Positions 1 through 12,338 of a stretch of 64,000 nt of DNA are shown one piece after another; within the stretch, counting starts at the first letter, position 1, and each line of letters begins with the position of its first letter. The DNA lies in NCBI GenBank assembly GCA_009792885.1, contig WMCF01000150.1, positions 747,151-811,150 on the forward strand, in the 5' to 3' direction. The stretch comes from Eremophila alpestris peregrina (lineage: Eukaryota > Chordata > Aves > Passeriformes > Alaudidae). Both the position numbers and the translations under genes were made by a program. The notes beneath the pieces are model-generated. The model ran no database searches. It was given only the letters and a program-made list of their open reading frames with translations, and was not told the origin of the DNA.

Positions 1-1650
1 TGCAGCTGCCTTTAATTTTAAGCAATATTTTGATCATTGTAATTAAAAAAAGAACTTATGGCACTGCACACATTAGAGAAATTAATGTAATTTCCTGGCT
101 GCCTTAAAAGGCATGCAAATAGTGGCCTGGATGAGAGACTTAGGGGAGAATTAACCCTTTTTGCTTGCTTTTGCCACTCTTCAAGGCACGTTGAAAGCCT
201 TAATGACACATTTTTTAAGACTTAACTTCAATGTAGGATTTAATATGCGAGTTCTTTGTCCTTCAACTTCTTTTTTTTCTCCCACCATTCTCTTTCTGAA
301 ATTGCTGGTTATTAAAGGATTTATGTGCAAACAAGACCATTTTCCTGTCACTGCTCATTTCAGCTCGCCTGTTTCGATGTGTGGGGACAGATGAAATCCA
401 GTTGCTGATATTATAATCATCACCACAATTGCATATTACAAACTCAATAACAAACTCTGGCAGATCCTGGGCCTGTCTCTCACTGTGCTTTTAAAACAAG
501 GAGAATTTACAGCCTGGATTTTGGATTAATGACACACACACAAAAAAGCATCTCTGAGGGAAGCAAAGGATTGAGAGGAACAGGCACAGAACGTCCTTTT
601 CATGGAAGTTGAGGCTCATTCAATTAATTTTAATGTGCTGCTTCAGCCATGAGAGGTGGAAGTTTGGCTCGTTGTTGTCTCAGCAGCAGGGGATTCATCA
701 GTGCATGGCTTTTCTTGGTGTGTGATTTGCTTTCTCCTCTGATCCTTTGGGTGCCTTTCCCAGCTTGGGGCTTGTTCTGGAGCAGTGAAATGTTAAAAAC
801 AGGCACAAGGGAGTTGCCAAATGTGGGCAAACCCGGGGTTCTCCCAGCTCTCTGTGCTTTCTGAGAGTCTAAAATGAACAAGGAGGAGAGGTGGCCACAG
901 CTCTTGTGGTGGACAGAATTGAATTGTTGTGTTTGTGCTGTGATTTTCTGATTGTGATTTTCCCTGCAGATCCTGCCTGGCTGCTGCTGCAGCAGTGGGA
1001 AATGTCCCCTGGTTTGAAACTCCTGATGACAAAAATGTTGGGGGAAAAAGGACATTCTGTGGGATCAGCCAACACACACAGACAGAGCCTGGGGAAGTGT
1101 GGGTGCTCCAGGATCACGCTGGATGAGCAAAATGACACCAGATGAAATGATCTCATCACAATTCCCTCTGCTCTGCTTTCTATTTCTGCAGTCTGGTAAC
1201 TGGTCTGACCACAGGTTTCTGTCAGGTCCAAGATGAACTTGAGATAATTTGATGTCTGTCAGGAACAGGTGAGGAAGACAAAAAGCCTCTTTTCCCTCAC
1301 TTTGGGCACTCAGAGCTACAGAAAAGAGACAATCTTACTGCAAACACAAAATTTAAGTGTGAGAGAGGAAGGACTGGCTCCTTTTAGGACATTTCCTTCA
1401 GGTCAGCACCTCATCAGGGTGATCACATCCCTAATTTCAGCCAGGAAAGATCAATCCAGTGGAGGGAAATCAAGCTGCAGTCGGTTGTCTGCACATCAGT
1501 GCTCAGAGCATGGAGCAATAATCACTCCCTGATCAGAACTGGCTCTGCCATTATCTGCCTGGTGCTGGGCTATGATATATGAAGCAATTTTGGCTGCGAC
1601 ACTTTCTGTTCTGTGTGCAAGCAGATCCTGACTGGTAAAAACTACACAGA
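1..1650. other. Non-coding unique DNA with an AT-rich, possibly conserved block
   Basis: No supportable gene. The part around 60-420 is AT-rich, low in CpG, and carries homeodomain-like TAAT cores and a POU octamer, which is the texture of vertebrate conserved non-coding elements. The rest (420-1,650) is unremarkable apart from short CA runs near 529-543 and 1,073-1,082. Open frames on both strands are under 145 codons and overlap one another, which argues against coding. Conservation is inferred from texture only. Confidence 0.65.
113..120 (+). promoter_or_regulatory. Octamer motif ATGCAAAT (POU-factor type)
   Basis: A perfect ATGCAAAT octamer, overlapping the 6-bp palindrome GCATGC. POU proteins (OCT family) bind this motif. 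It lies inside an AT-rich block that may be conserved. A single 8-mer is expected by chance about once per 33 kb per strand, so function is not established. Confidence 0.25.
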
Positions 1651-1704
1651 ATTGTTTTGTTGGTTTTTTTTTCCCCCTCTCTTTGTGCTTTCTTTTTTTC
1701 CCCT
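1651..1704. repeat. Pyrimidine-rich low-complexity tract
   Basis: About 54 bases that are nearly all T and C on the + strand after an initial TTGTTTTGTTGG, including runs of T9 and C5. It resembles a polypyrimidine tract, but no usable AG follows at the right distance, so I call it low complexity. Confidence 0.7.
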
Positions 1705-4700
1705 TACGAAGGAGCAATATTTTAAACGAAAAGGAGTTTTCAAACCACAGTCGCCATCATTCATCTTTACAGTCCTGGGGTAGGAACAATCTCTTCATTA
1801 GACACTGGATTTTTCTCCATTACAGCACCATCTAAATGCATTTATTCAGTCATTTATTAGGAGCCACTGGATGGGGTGCAGGGAAGGAGAGGACTAAATT
1901 AAAGCAAAGGGGCTGTGTGTGTAAACACGCCTGTATATTCTAAGTGGGGAAGTCCATAAAAATATTCCAACTTAATAACAGCCATAACTCTGGGGCTCAC
2001 TGTGAAAACACCTCACTTGCTGCAGTGCTGAGGAGGGGGTGAAAAGGGGGTTGGCTCAAAAATCCGTCCTCTGCCAGGGGATTTTTATCCAGCTGGGGCT
2101 GAGGAAAAGTGATTTCTCTTTAAATGTTGCATCAGCATCCAGCTCTTTGTTCAGGGCCAGCCTCGTGTGTCTCAGGCCGTGATTTGTTTTGTTCTGGGAG
2201 ATCTCTCTTGATCAAACAGGGTTGGATCAAGCCAGGATTTTGCTTTTAGGGTTGCCCCAGGCCTGGGCTGTGCTCTGTGTTCCAGGAGTGCCTCGGGGCC
2301 AGGCTGATCAGGGGCTGGGAGTGGGAATCCAGCTCACACCGGGATCGTGTGCAGGTGGAATCAGCCCCTCCTGAATCCAGCAGAAAGGGCTCCCTAATGG
2401 AAGGGAACAAACCACAGCAGATCCTGCATGGAAATGTTCCTGCTGGGGAATTCAGACTTTATGGGCTGCTGTTGTTGTTTTCTCTTTGCTCAGAAGCAGG
2501 GTGAGCTCACTGCACAAACCAGAATGTGCTGAGGATGGAGAACCAACAAAACCTCCCTCCTGCACCCTGCTCATCTCCTCCGAGCCTGCTTTTCACCCAC
2601 ACTCCCCCTCCCACCCCTCTTGCTCCCTGTGTTTCTTCTCTTGGCTAAAGCTCTGTGCCAGCAGTGCCCATTTCCCCCCAAGTGCATGGGCTCCAAGGAG
2701 AACATTGCTTTTTCCCACCCAACATCGTGCTTGGAGCTTGGCTGAGGAGATCAAAAAGCCTCTCCCCCATTTCTGTGCATGTCACACCATCATTCCCAAG
2801 TTAGTTCTCCTAGGATGCCTGCGAGGCTGCTAATTTTAGAGGATCCATCGCTGTTTCTGGGTTTATTTTGATTCCCCTTCTCACTTTTATTAAAACAGAC
2901 AAGTCTTCCCTGCCTATTCCAGAAGGCTGCTATGGTTTCTCAGAGGAGATTTGTAAAAAACCAAACCAAAAAAGAGGGACCATTTCCAACCAAATACTCT
3001 TAAAAATTTAACAAAGCAACGCAACAACTCACAGCTCAACAGGAGCATTGAGTCTTTTATGCTTAATTTCCACTGTGAATCTCCCCCTCAGAAGTGTGCT
3101 CGTGTTGCCAATTGCAGGGTGGAAAAGCCAGACTGAAAAACAAATGCAGAGCAGGCATTTGGCCTCTCCAAAAAGATAGCAGGACATAAAGCAGGATTAT
3201 GATCCCGGGATGCAATAAAAAGAGATAAAAAATTCAGAGGAGATCAAAGTCGTTTCGGAGGCAAACGAAACATTTACATGGGAATCAGACCTTATAAATG
3301 GGAAGAGAGCAAATGGTATCAGCCTGGATTAGTGTCAAGGGGGGTCTAAGGGCAGAACCGAGGAAATTTTTAGGTGTTTGGTGCATCCTCAGAGCAAAAT
3401 CGGGGGCAGGAGGAGGAGGAAAGCTGAGCTGTGGGAATGGGGAATGGGCTGTGAGGGGGTGAGGAGCTGGGAAAGGTCAGCTTTGTGGGAGTAGCAGGTA
3501 TTTATTTACAGCCACTTGTTTGGAGATAAACAACCACGAAAAGGCCTTTTACAGCCTCAAACCTGACAGACACCCAGAGCAGGGAGATTCTGAGCTCTTC
3601 CTGCCTGGAAATCCTTTGTAACCCCAGCCCAGCCAGGAGATAAAGCAACACTTCCCTGCTCCCACTCACACTGGAGAGGGCAGCCCCAGCCTGGACTGGG
3701 AGAAAAGAGCTGGATTTCATGGTGTAAATGAAGGGAACAGCTGCTCAAGTGACACGGGTGAGCAGTTGGAGAAGAAAATATTATTATAATCGTATTTCAG
3801 CCTTTCCTTTAGGAGCCCCAAGCAGCTGGAAGGGTCAATATTCCCTGTTTTAGAGGTGGCAAAGTGGCACAGAGGGGGAGAAATGGCCTGATCCTGAATA
3901 ACAGCAAAGGGAAAGGAGGGATGGGAGTCTGTGGGGAGAGGGAAATTAACACAAAGGAGAGAAAGGCACAAAAGTGAGAAGAAATCTCATTCTTTGGAAG
4001 GAAAGCAGCTCTGTCTGAGGGGGTGGCTGGTCCAGCAGAGGGTTCAGCAGCTCCCCAGCACGTCGCTGCCTATCTGTGCATATTCAGGGCTGCTCAGCAC
4101 TGATGGATGGGGGGTGCTGCCAGCGGGAGCCTCTGAAACAAAGCCCTTTGACAAAGCTGTTAATTAGATCCAGCACCTTATCACCGGTGTGGACTCTCCA
4201 TCTATTTCCCGGCAGGAATTGGGATCGTTCCCAGAAGAGACACAAAGGGAAGGGGAGAATCTCACCCCCAAACCCGGCTGAGATCAATTCCAATTTGCCT
4301 GGGACACGTTGCCTTTTTTTTGTCTCACCTGACACGGGGCTGGGAGAAGCAATTTTTAAATGTCACAGCTCATGACCTCCAGCTCTGCTGCCTCCTTTCA
4401 GGATTCATCCCTGCTCAGGGGAATGAGGAAGGTGCAGCAGCCCTTGGGAGAAGGTTTCAGTTTAATGCCCAGCGTGTTCAGCTCTGGATCTTCCATTGAA
4501 ATCAGGGAATTTGTTAAGCTGATGAGGGAAGGCTGCAGCAGAGAAACACAATAGCAGAGTGGGATTAGGCCTGGAGTAAGTGTCTGTACTTTGGAGGATT
4601 AATGAGAAAACTGCAATGGATTTTACATGGTGAAAAGGATTCGCTGAATGCTTTAGGTGAAATGAAATTAGTCCCACTCATGCTCCCCGAGCCTCCAAGC

Positions 4701-7029
4701 AGGAGAGGAGACTGGCACCCTCCCATCACGTGGAATAACCAGATCCCCTCCAGCTGCTCTTCTTTGTGGAAAATTCCAGCACAACACTGCTGGCCATTTA
4801 TTTCCATTTAGGATGGCAACCCGGGCTCCATCTCTGGGCACAGAGGAGTCCTGACCAAGCCAACTCTGTGTCCAGGGACTCCGAGGCTCCCTGAGGTTGA
4901 AAGTGAGGAGAAACACTTGCCTCTGACATTCCAGATGCTCCAAATCCTTGCTGGAGGGAAGGCTCAGAAGGACAGGCCCTGAAATGGAGAGGGGAGAAGG
5001 AACATGGGTTCTTGGACACTTGGATTTTTCAGGGGAAAGGTTGATGGAATAAATAAACATGTGGGTGGGTGAGATTGTCCCAAGGCCAGTCTGGCACATC
5101 AGAGGTGCCAGGGAAGGGCTTCCCAGATCCCTGATGGAGGGGACAGATGGGGAAAAGGGACTTGCTGATGCTGGAGCATTGACACTGCCCAGAGCTGCTG
5201 CTCCTGGAAGCAGAAGAGGCCACTGAGAGCAGCCTGGGCTGGCTCGTGCCCTCCTGTGTGTTGCCTTCCAGTCCATCATTCTTTCTAATTAGGCACCTCT
5301 GACACACAATTAATCCTATTTTGCCTGCTGGCTTTTTTATCTTTCCTTCTGCTTTTATCAGGCAGGGAATTAGACTCTGCTGGCATGCAAAGTGCACTGC
5401 ACGGGCCTGGCTGTTCAGGGGGATTTGGAGACTTTTCAGAAGGCAGAGCCCATGATCTTAAAAGTTTGTTTGGAGTAATTAATTTCTTTCTCTTCTCTTC
5501 TTTTTCTAATCACTGAGTGTTGATTTCACCTACGCTCAGACAAGCAGAAAGGCAAAGATGTGAGGGTGGGTCAGAACTCAATTCAATGCTGCAAAGTCCA
5601 ATAAAACCCAGTTTTCAGCCTGTTCTCCTCAACTTACCCAGTGTCCCCATCCCAGGATACACCTGGAAATTCCACACACCTTCAGAGCTGCACTTTCAGG
5701 CCACAATTTCTCTTACTGAACCTTTCAGGTCCCTTTTGCACCCCCTGAAAGGATTGGTCTCACCAACCCCCAAGAAAGAGAAGGAAAAAATAAATTAAAA
5801 TTCTTGAACTCGCCACGTTGATCACCTTGGTCAAATCTCACTCCTTCCTGGGATTTCCCCATGAAGTGCCTTCCCTTTGACTGGGAAAGAAGGGAAATCT
5901 GTCTGCACTCAGGCAGGGTGGAGATGGAGAGCAGATGAGGTCTGGTGACCACTGAATTCAATACTTCCTCTCCTGCACAGCTCAGAGGCAGAACAAAGCT
6001 TCCACACAGCCCAGTGCCCTTATCCAGGGAACAGGGATACATTCCTTTTTTATAGATATCAATCCCAAATCCATCCTTCCAGCCCCTTCTCTCTAGCAGC
6101 CCCATACATCTCCAGGTTTATTTACAGCTTCACCCTCAGCCACGCTTTTGTTCTGGTTGGGAACAAGAAGAAGGTTGCATTAATGAGAGTTCTACGCTTG
6201 TTTAGGAAATGAAGAGGCAGCAAAAGGTCACGCAGCTCCCCCTCCCTGTTACCTGTTCAGCAAGAGCTGTCTTCCCCAATCAGCCCTAATTCCAGCCCTC
6301 CCCACAGCCACCCTGGGGACCAGGCCTGTTAGTCCCTCTTTGTTCCGCCGGGGTTTTCTTGATTCCTGTAAAACAACGATTAACAAGACACTTCTGACTG
6401 AGCAGGTACTGCAGAGAGCTGCACCTTCCCCAGCAGCTTCCTCTGCTGCCTTTTATGTACCACACTGAAATGTAATTATCTTCACGGTGCAGGGTGTAAA
6501 TCAGGGTGTGTGTCAAGACGATTCCCCTCAGGGTTTTATTTTATTGCGTAATAATATTTGACACAGGGCTTAGAGGTGCTGTTACCTGCCTAATCGTGTG
6601 AAACAATTTCATGTGCAAACAGCTGGTAAGTGTGAAAACTACCATAAACCAGCTCCAGGAAACGCTCTGCTTCCCTTATCTGTTCTTGGAAAACGCCCCC
6701 TGGCACCGGTGTTTCCCCACCAGGCTGGGAGAATCCAGCTCCATCCTCCCTCCGGGCTCCTCGGTGTCCAGAGCGCAGCAGGGAATCTCCATCTGTGTTA
6801 AACCCCTCGGGCCAGAAGGGATGAAGTTAATTTGGAATAATTTATTGCTTGGGTGTGTTATCTAAGAGAGGAAACCCTCTATATCAGGAATGTTGCTCCA
6901 GCTAATCTCTCACAAATAATCTGGGAGGGAGAGGTTTGGCTGTCACCCTGCTCAGGAACAGAATTTTACATTCAGCTTCCCTCAACATCCATTTGGGGTT
7001 GGTTTTTGACTACACTTTGTCCTCAAATG
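1705..7029. other. Non-coding unique DNA
   Basis: No supportable gene or recognised transposon in this 5.3 kb. The 2,100-2,830 part is GC-richer. The 3,000-3,330 part is AT-rich with a TCF/LEF-like AGATCAAAG at 3,241-3,249 and is a possible conserved element. Further AT-rich patches lie near 5,270-5,400 and 6,460-6,620. The longest open frame (4,668-5,279, minus strand, 203 codons) is overlapped by others and shows no recognisable domain. Confidence 0.65.
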
Positions 7030-7059
7030 GGACATGTAGGGACATGCAGGGACATGTCA
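7030..7059. repeat. Three tandem copies of a 10-bp unit
   Basis: The unit GACATGTAGG appears three times with one or two changes per copy (GACATGCAGG, GACATGTCAG). It is a very short array and probably a local slippage product. Confidence 0.75.
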
Positions 7060-7360
7060 GGCACAGGGGGGCACATGGAAAACCTCTGTGATTCCAGCTG
7101 GGAGCCCAAACTGGAGCTGAGGCTCTCAGTCCTTATTTACAAACCCTGCTCGGGCACGTGTTTTCATGGCAAAAATCCTCCTTCACTTGGGAGCGTTCAG
7201 GGACACAGAGACGAGCCCAACGTGCAGAAATTAAAGGGGTCAATTCACGCAGGAGGGAAGTGAAAATACCCAAATTTCAGCCCCCTCCTTTCACCTCTGG
7301 AGCAGGAGGTGGGCACAGCTTCGAGCCTGTGCTGCAGAAAAACCCGAGAGCACAAGGAGG

Positions 7361-7677
7361 GGGGCTCAGAGCAGAGAGGGGGGCTCAGAGCAGAGAGGGG
7401 GGCTCAGAGCAGAGAGGGGAGCTCAGAGCAGAGAGGGGNNNNNNNNNNNNNNNNNNNNNNNNNNNNNNNNNNNNNNNNNNNNNNNNNNNNNNNNNNNNNN
7501 NNNNNNNNNNNNNNNNNNNNNNNNNNNNNNNNNNNNNNNNNNNNNNNNNNNNNNNNNNNNNNNNNNNNNNNNNNNNGAGCAGAGAGGGGAGCTCAGAGCA
7601 GAGAAGGGAGCTCAGAGCAGAGAGGGGGGCTCAGAGCAGAGAGGGGGGCTCAGAGCAGAGAGGGGGGCTCAGAGCAG
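7361..7677. repeat. 19-bp G-rich minisatellite, interrupted by an assembly gap
   Basis: The unit CTCAGAGCAGAGAGGGGGG repeats with an exact 19-bp spacing (unit starts at 7,365, 7,384, 7,403, 7,422) and continues right of the gap to about 7,677. Variants carry GGGGA in place of GGGGG, and one has GAAGGG. Each unit brings a run of four to six G, so the G strand could form quadruplexes. The unit has no stop codon in two forward frames, so long open frames run through it; these are artefacts of the repeat. Copy number is unknown because the gap lies inside the array. Confidence 0.93.
7439..7576. other. Assembly gap (138 N)
   Basis: A run of 138 N inside the 19-bp G-rich array. Repeat units touch the gap on both sides, so the missing DNA is most likely more of the same array, and its true length may differ from 138. 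Confidence 0.98.
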
Positions 7678-8204
7678 CCCTGCCCCGCTTCTCCTCAGCA
7701 CAAATGGGAGCCTCCGACTCCGCCTCGGGGAGAGGGCGACAAAGGAGAGGCAGAGATGGCAATCTGGGGACAATGGTGGTTATTTATAAGGCTTTTTTTT
7801 CGTGCATTGGAGATCACAGCCACAAGGCATCTATCTGCCTGGGGTCTGAATTACTCAGAGCGGGGTTGGGAGGGGAGGTGGGCAGCTGCCTGAAATCACC
7901 AGCCTCCGAGTCACTATTTTTTTTTTTTCTCCTCCTCAGGGTAGCTGGCATTGTCAATGATGGTTTAACCTACTTACGATAACAATCCCTGTAATAAAGG
8001 CATTTTTTCAAAAGTCCCCTGGCCCAAATGACTGCGTGGAGGGGTCTGGGAGCTGCTGTGCCGGGAGGGTCTGTGTGGCTCGCCAGGGAACAGTGGTGAG
8101 CCAGCTATGTTCTGTCACTTCTTAATTCACTCCCAGACCACCACCACCCCCTGCCAGGCAAGAAAATTCCTTTCCAGGAAGAGATTTGGCAGGAGCTGTC
8201 TCTT
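7678..8204. other. Non-coding DNA between minisatellite and poly-C tract
   Basis: Nothing gene-like seen. There is a T12 run at 7,917-7,928 followed by CTCCTCCTCAG, which resembles a weak 3' splice site without a plausible partner. AT-rich sequence near 7,955-8,010 could be conserved, but that cannot be judged here. Confidence 0.6.
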
Positions 8205-8232
8205 CCCCCCCCCCCCCCCCCCCCAAAAAAAA
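8205..8232. repeat. Poly-C/poly-A junction (C20A8)
   Basis: Twenty consecutive C are followed directly by eight A. The complementary strand carries G20. Such tracts can adopt i-motif or quadruplex forms, and their length is often misread in sequencing. Confidence 0.95.
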
Positions 8233-9967
8233 GACCTCCTCCCTGTGGATTAAGCCATTTCACATCTGGAGCAATATTAGATCATCGAGGTTTCTGATGC
8301 TTCCTGAAAAAAAAAAAACAAAAAAACCCTAATCCTGGCCACCATCTGGCCCAGACCCCCTGGCCAGCTGCTCCCCTTTTGCACACCCAGAGATTTTTGG
8401 TGACGAAAATGTGTGACCTGGCGTCCCCAAGAGCAGCCTGTGCTGCTGTGCCAGGTGCTGGGGCAGGCAGGTGTGGTGCCAGGGGTGTCACAATGGGCAC
8501 GGGCAGCCCTTGGGCTGGTTAATCTCAGGCTCAGTGCCTGATCCCGAGGCGGGCGGAGTTCCTGGATAAACCATTCTGTTACTGGGACCAGCTCCACGGC
8601 TTTGTGACCAAGGTCTCGCAGCTGTCTCAATTTCACAGGGATCTTTGGACAGAGCCAGCCTCGCTCTTTATCTGTGTTTTGTTGCTACTCCTCAACACAA
8701 AGCCCTTCTCCCTCTGCTCCCAAGATTTTTCTTTCTGCAGAAGGACTGTCCAGCAGCACCATCACCTCCTAAATCCATTTAATGAGGGCCAGAGCTCACT
8801 GCTTGCCTGACTCCAGCTTTGATAAGGTCCTGGCTAAACCCTTCCCTGCTCACCCACTGCAAAACGCTGAGGAAATCCGAGTTGCTGAAGCAAGGACAGG
8901 AAGGAATGGACTGGAACCTGCTCTCTCCCAGTTTCCCCCCAGGCTCAGGGTAACACTAGGGGGGTTTTGTGTGTGTCTTTACCAGATATCTCGGTGGTGA
9001 GTCACTGGGAACAGCACGAGTTGAGCTGGATGTGTTGGGAGCAGCGGGAGAGGGGCAGGGCTGGCACAGAAAAATCTCCGGGCTGTGCCTGGCTGTGGGC
9101 AGGAGCGAAGGAAGGCGCTGGGGGCTGTGTTGTCCCCTCCCTCTGCACCCTGTCATGTGCCTGGACATGTCACAGCTGCCCTCCATCCCTGTGGGTGAAG
9201 CTTTCCCATCCGAATCCCTGCTGAGGGCGACAGGGACACCAGAGGGATGAGGAGACCCAGATCACCTCCAGACTGAGTGCTGTTATTCACGGAGGTGCTC
9301 AGGGCCCCGGGGATGCTCAGGGACTTCCGTGGAGCTGCAAATCCCAGCTGCTCCAAGCAGGAATGAAAGGGCTGCGGGCCAGGGAGAGATTTCCCAGTGC
9401 TGGAGCAGCATTTTGCTGGGCTGCCGTGGGATTAATGCAGGCAAGGTGACAGCAGCTGCAGGGATGAGCCCTGGGAGGGAAGCAGAGCCTGCCTTTAGCA
9501 TCCCTGATGCCTGCCCTGGTTATTTGTCCTTCCATCAGAAAGGAGGGATGAGGTGCAGGATGGAAAATCCTCGGAGGGTAAATGATGATTTTGGAGCTCA
9601 GGGACTCTGGCACAGGGTGTGACACCCACGAGGGGTGGAGGATTAGACAGCAGGAGCCTTCCTCTCCATCACTGGAGCAACAAATCAATCGTTTCCTCGC
9701 TTTGGAGGGCCCTGAGGAAGATGATGGGGGTGGGAAGCAGCCGCCCTGTGCTGATGGTGTCACTCCTGAGAGCAGGGGACACACGGCAGGGCACGGTGTG
9801 GGTGACAAGCAGTGGCTTTGAGAGCATCCTGGAGCCTGCTCAGGCTAATGCAGGGTTTTATTCTAAACCACCCCTGAAACACAGCTCGGAAAATTGCACT
9901 TGCTACCTCAGCCACTGCAATCAAAGCTGAGGAAATGTGAGGCTCAGAGAGCTCTGAGAAACAGCCT
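8233..9967. other. Non-coding unique DNA
   Basis: No supportable gene. It includes an A-rich stretch at 8,308-8,327 interrupted by one C. The rest is GC-moderate with small overlapping open frames on both strands. TTTTTCTTTCTGCAG at 8,726-8,740 resembles a 3' splice site but is isolated. Confidence 0.65.
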
Positions 9968-10002
9968 AAAAAAAAAAAAGAAAAAAGGAAAAAAGGAAAA
10001 AA
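9968..10002. repeat. A-rich (AAAAAAGG)n microsatellite
   Basis: An A12 run is followed by short units of A6GG. The purine-rich character continues to about 10,030. Confidence 0.88.
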
Positions 10003-12300
10003 GGCAGGTCAAAAGGAAAATGGAGGGAGAGCAGAGCTCAGCAGCAGTGAGTGCTGTGATTGCCCTGGTGCCAGGGAGGGGGACAGGGGCTCCCCAGGTC
10101 TGGGGGGCTGCAGAGGGCTTCGTTCTCTGTTGCAACATCTCAGGGTTAAAGGAAAATAGAGGTACAATCAATAATAAAATAAAAAGCAGGAGCAAATCTG
10201 CTTTTATTTGCATGGTGAAGGAGTGATTCTGGGGGTGTAATAGATAATATTAACACCAACAAAATACTTGGTGCTCCCTGTAGAAATGGCAGCATTTATG
10301 AAGTGCTGCAGAACAAGCAGCTGGGTCTCATCATTGTCCTTTTGCCTGGGATTTCAGAGGGGAAAGGAGCAGTGTTTGCTTTGGACATTGTTGTCAAAAA
10401 TGAGCATTTGAACCTTATTTCACAGATACACGATTGCGTCAAAAAAAGAAAGGTGAGATGTGGTGACCCCAGAAATGTCTGGAGCTGTAACAGGGTCTTC
10501 CCCAAGCTGCTGTCACCTGAATTCCTTGGAGCCAGGAGGTTTCACAGCCATGGTCTCATCCTTTTGCCTCCCAGATCCTGTGGGAAGGGCCAGGGAAAAG
10601 GAGCAGCCCGAGGGGACGAATTCCGAGTCCCTGCAGGAGCAGGGGGAGCTGTCAGGTTCAGATCTGAAGCCAGCTGCTGGAGACAGTTGCAGGATGGATT
10701 CCTCCCGGCTCTGCCCTCAGTCTGGAGGCAGAGATAACAGACTGGTTTGATGTCACAGACCACAGGCCCTGCCTTTCCCATCCCCTGCAGCCCCACATTC
10801 CTCCCGTTTGTACAACCTCCAGGCAGATCTGAGGCATTCAAAACGGGATCCTAAAGAAATCTGGCAAAGGCTCTGCTATCTCAGCTTCACAGCAGAGCAA
10901 GATACGGAGCTGAGGGAGCATCTATCAGAGCACACAGCACCCAGAGCATCCCCCCAAAGAGCAGCACTCACCCTCTCCTGGCACTTATCTCAGGGGAACT
11001 AAAACATCTGTGGCAAAGCAGGGATGTTGTGTCTTTCACTCCCTTCCCCCAAGTGACAGCACAGAGCCACGAGGAGCTGTGGGAAACCCATCTGAGCAGC
11101 TCTGGGGGTCACTTAGCCCAGCACCTCTGGGGTATGGGCGTGATGGATGCTGCTGCTCATCCTCTGCAACACCGAACTGCCTTTTTAGATGGGAGTTATC
11201 AATTTTGCTGCCATGGCAACCCCAAAAGTCACCTAGAGGGCTGCGTGTCTGGGAGAGCAGGGATGGCTTCTGGGTGAGAGCAGGGGGAAGTCAGGGAGTT
11301 CTGGGGGGTGTGAGAGCCCAGGGACCACAGCAGGACAGTGGGGGACAGAAGAAGCTCTGAAAATGGGTGCTGGTGTTTCCTGTCACAACCCAGCAGCTTC
11401 CCCAACATCCTTCCTTCATGAGTTCCTCTCATGTAGAGTTTAATGGCACTGAGAGCCCCTGTCCCTTTGTCAGAGCTGAATAAAATATCTCAGAGGGTTC
11501 AGGAGTTGTGGAAGGGGACAGAAAGGGTTTTCCTCACTGCTGCCATATGTGGTGTGATCCCATAGCTCCATTTCCTTAGAAAATCAGGCAAGAACTGGCA
11601 CACTCCAACCATTTCAGTGCTTTTCTGCGAATGTTTTCAAACCCAGAAGTTTAGCAAAACTGCCCTTTTCAATGCAAATAGCTACAATTTAGCTAAATAG
11701 TGATTTTCCAACCAAAGATTTCACAGAAGAATTCCCAGACAGCTGTACAGAACAGCTCAGAGGAACGAAGGTTTCTTTCCTTCACTCTGACATTCATCTA
11801 TTACACATTTTAAACATGTTCCTGTCTGTCTGTGAGCTGATGTCAGCTTCTCATTCCTACCAAGCGTTTGAAGTGTATTAATTTTATTGAAAGACCTTGT
11901 CAGAGCTGCCTCCGTGTTCCCCATCTAGGATTCTGGCTCTGCAAAGCCGATTTTATTTTCAGCCTGGCCCAGTGAGCACTGATTGCAAACAACGATTCCT
12001 TCTGCCTTCTCATCCCCTGCGCCCCGCCCTCCTTTTTGTTTGGAGTTTATGGTCACTGGCTCTGGGTTCTGTCATTATTTGTCTTTGTTCCGTGTCTTAA
12101 CCCTTGTTAGAGACTCAGCCATTGTGCAATCCCTGCTCAGCGACCTATAATATCCTAATTTAGTTGGCATTTTGATCTGGGTGAACGATCCACTGCGTGC
12201 GAGGCTTCTTTCCTTTTCTGTTTTCCCATTCCTTTCAAAAGGTCTCCTGTGTAATTCTTCACCCTCTTCACACCCCATTCTGTGTTTCTTTGGGTTGTCT
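10003..12300. other. Non-coding unique DNA
   Basis: No supportable gene. The 11,560-12,200 section is AT-rich with long CpG-poor stretches and TAAT and AACAA cores, and is a possible conserved non-coding element. Open frames of up to 144 codons (10,303-10,737, + strand) overlap reverse-strand frames and show no recognisable domain. Confidence 0.6.
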
Positions 12301-12338
12301 TTCACCTTTTCTCTCTCTCTTTTTTTTTTTTGTTGCAG
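12301..12338 (+). other. Strong 3' splice-acceptor-like sequence
   Basis: A 30-base pyrimidine tract of CT repeats and T13 ends in TGTTGCAG at 12,331-12,338, a near-ideal acceptor, followed by ATCAGCC. A forward open frame continues about 100 bases beyond it, but no convincing donor follows. It may be the acceptor of an unannotated non-coding transcript or a chance CT microsatellite next to TGCAG. Confidence 0.3.

Noticed and set aside
7158..7982. Repeat protein of 274 codons across the gap
   Set aside because: Runs through unknown bases and a 19-bp minisatellite; the open frame is an artefact of the repeat.
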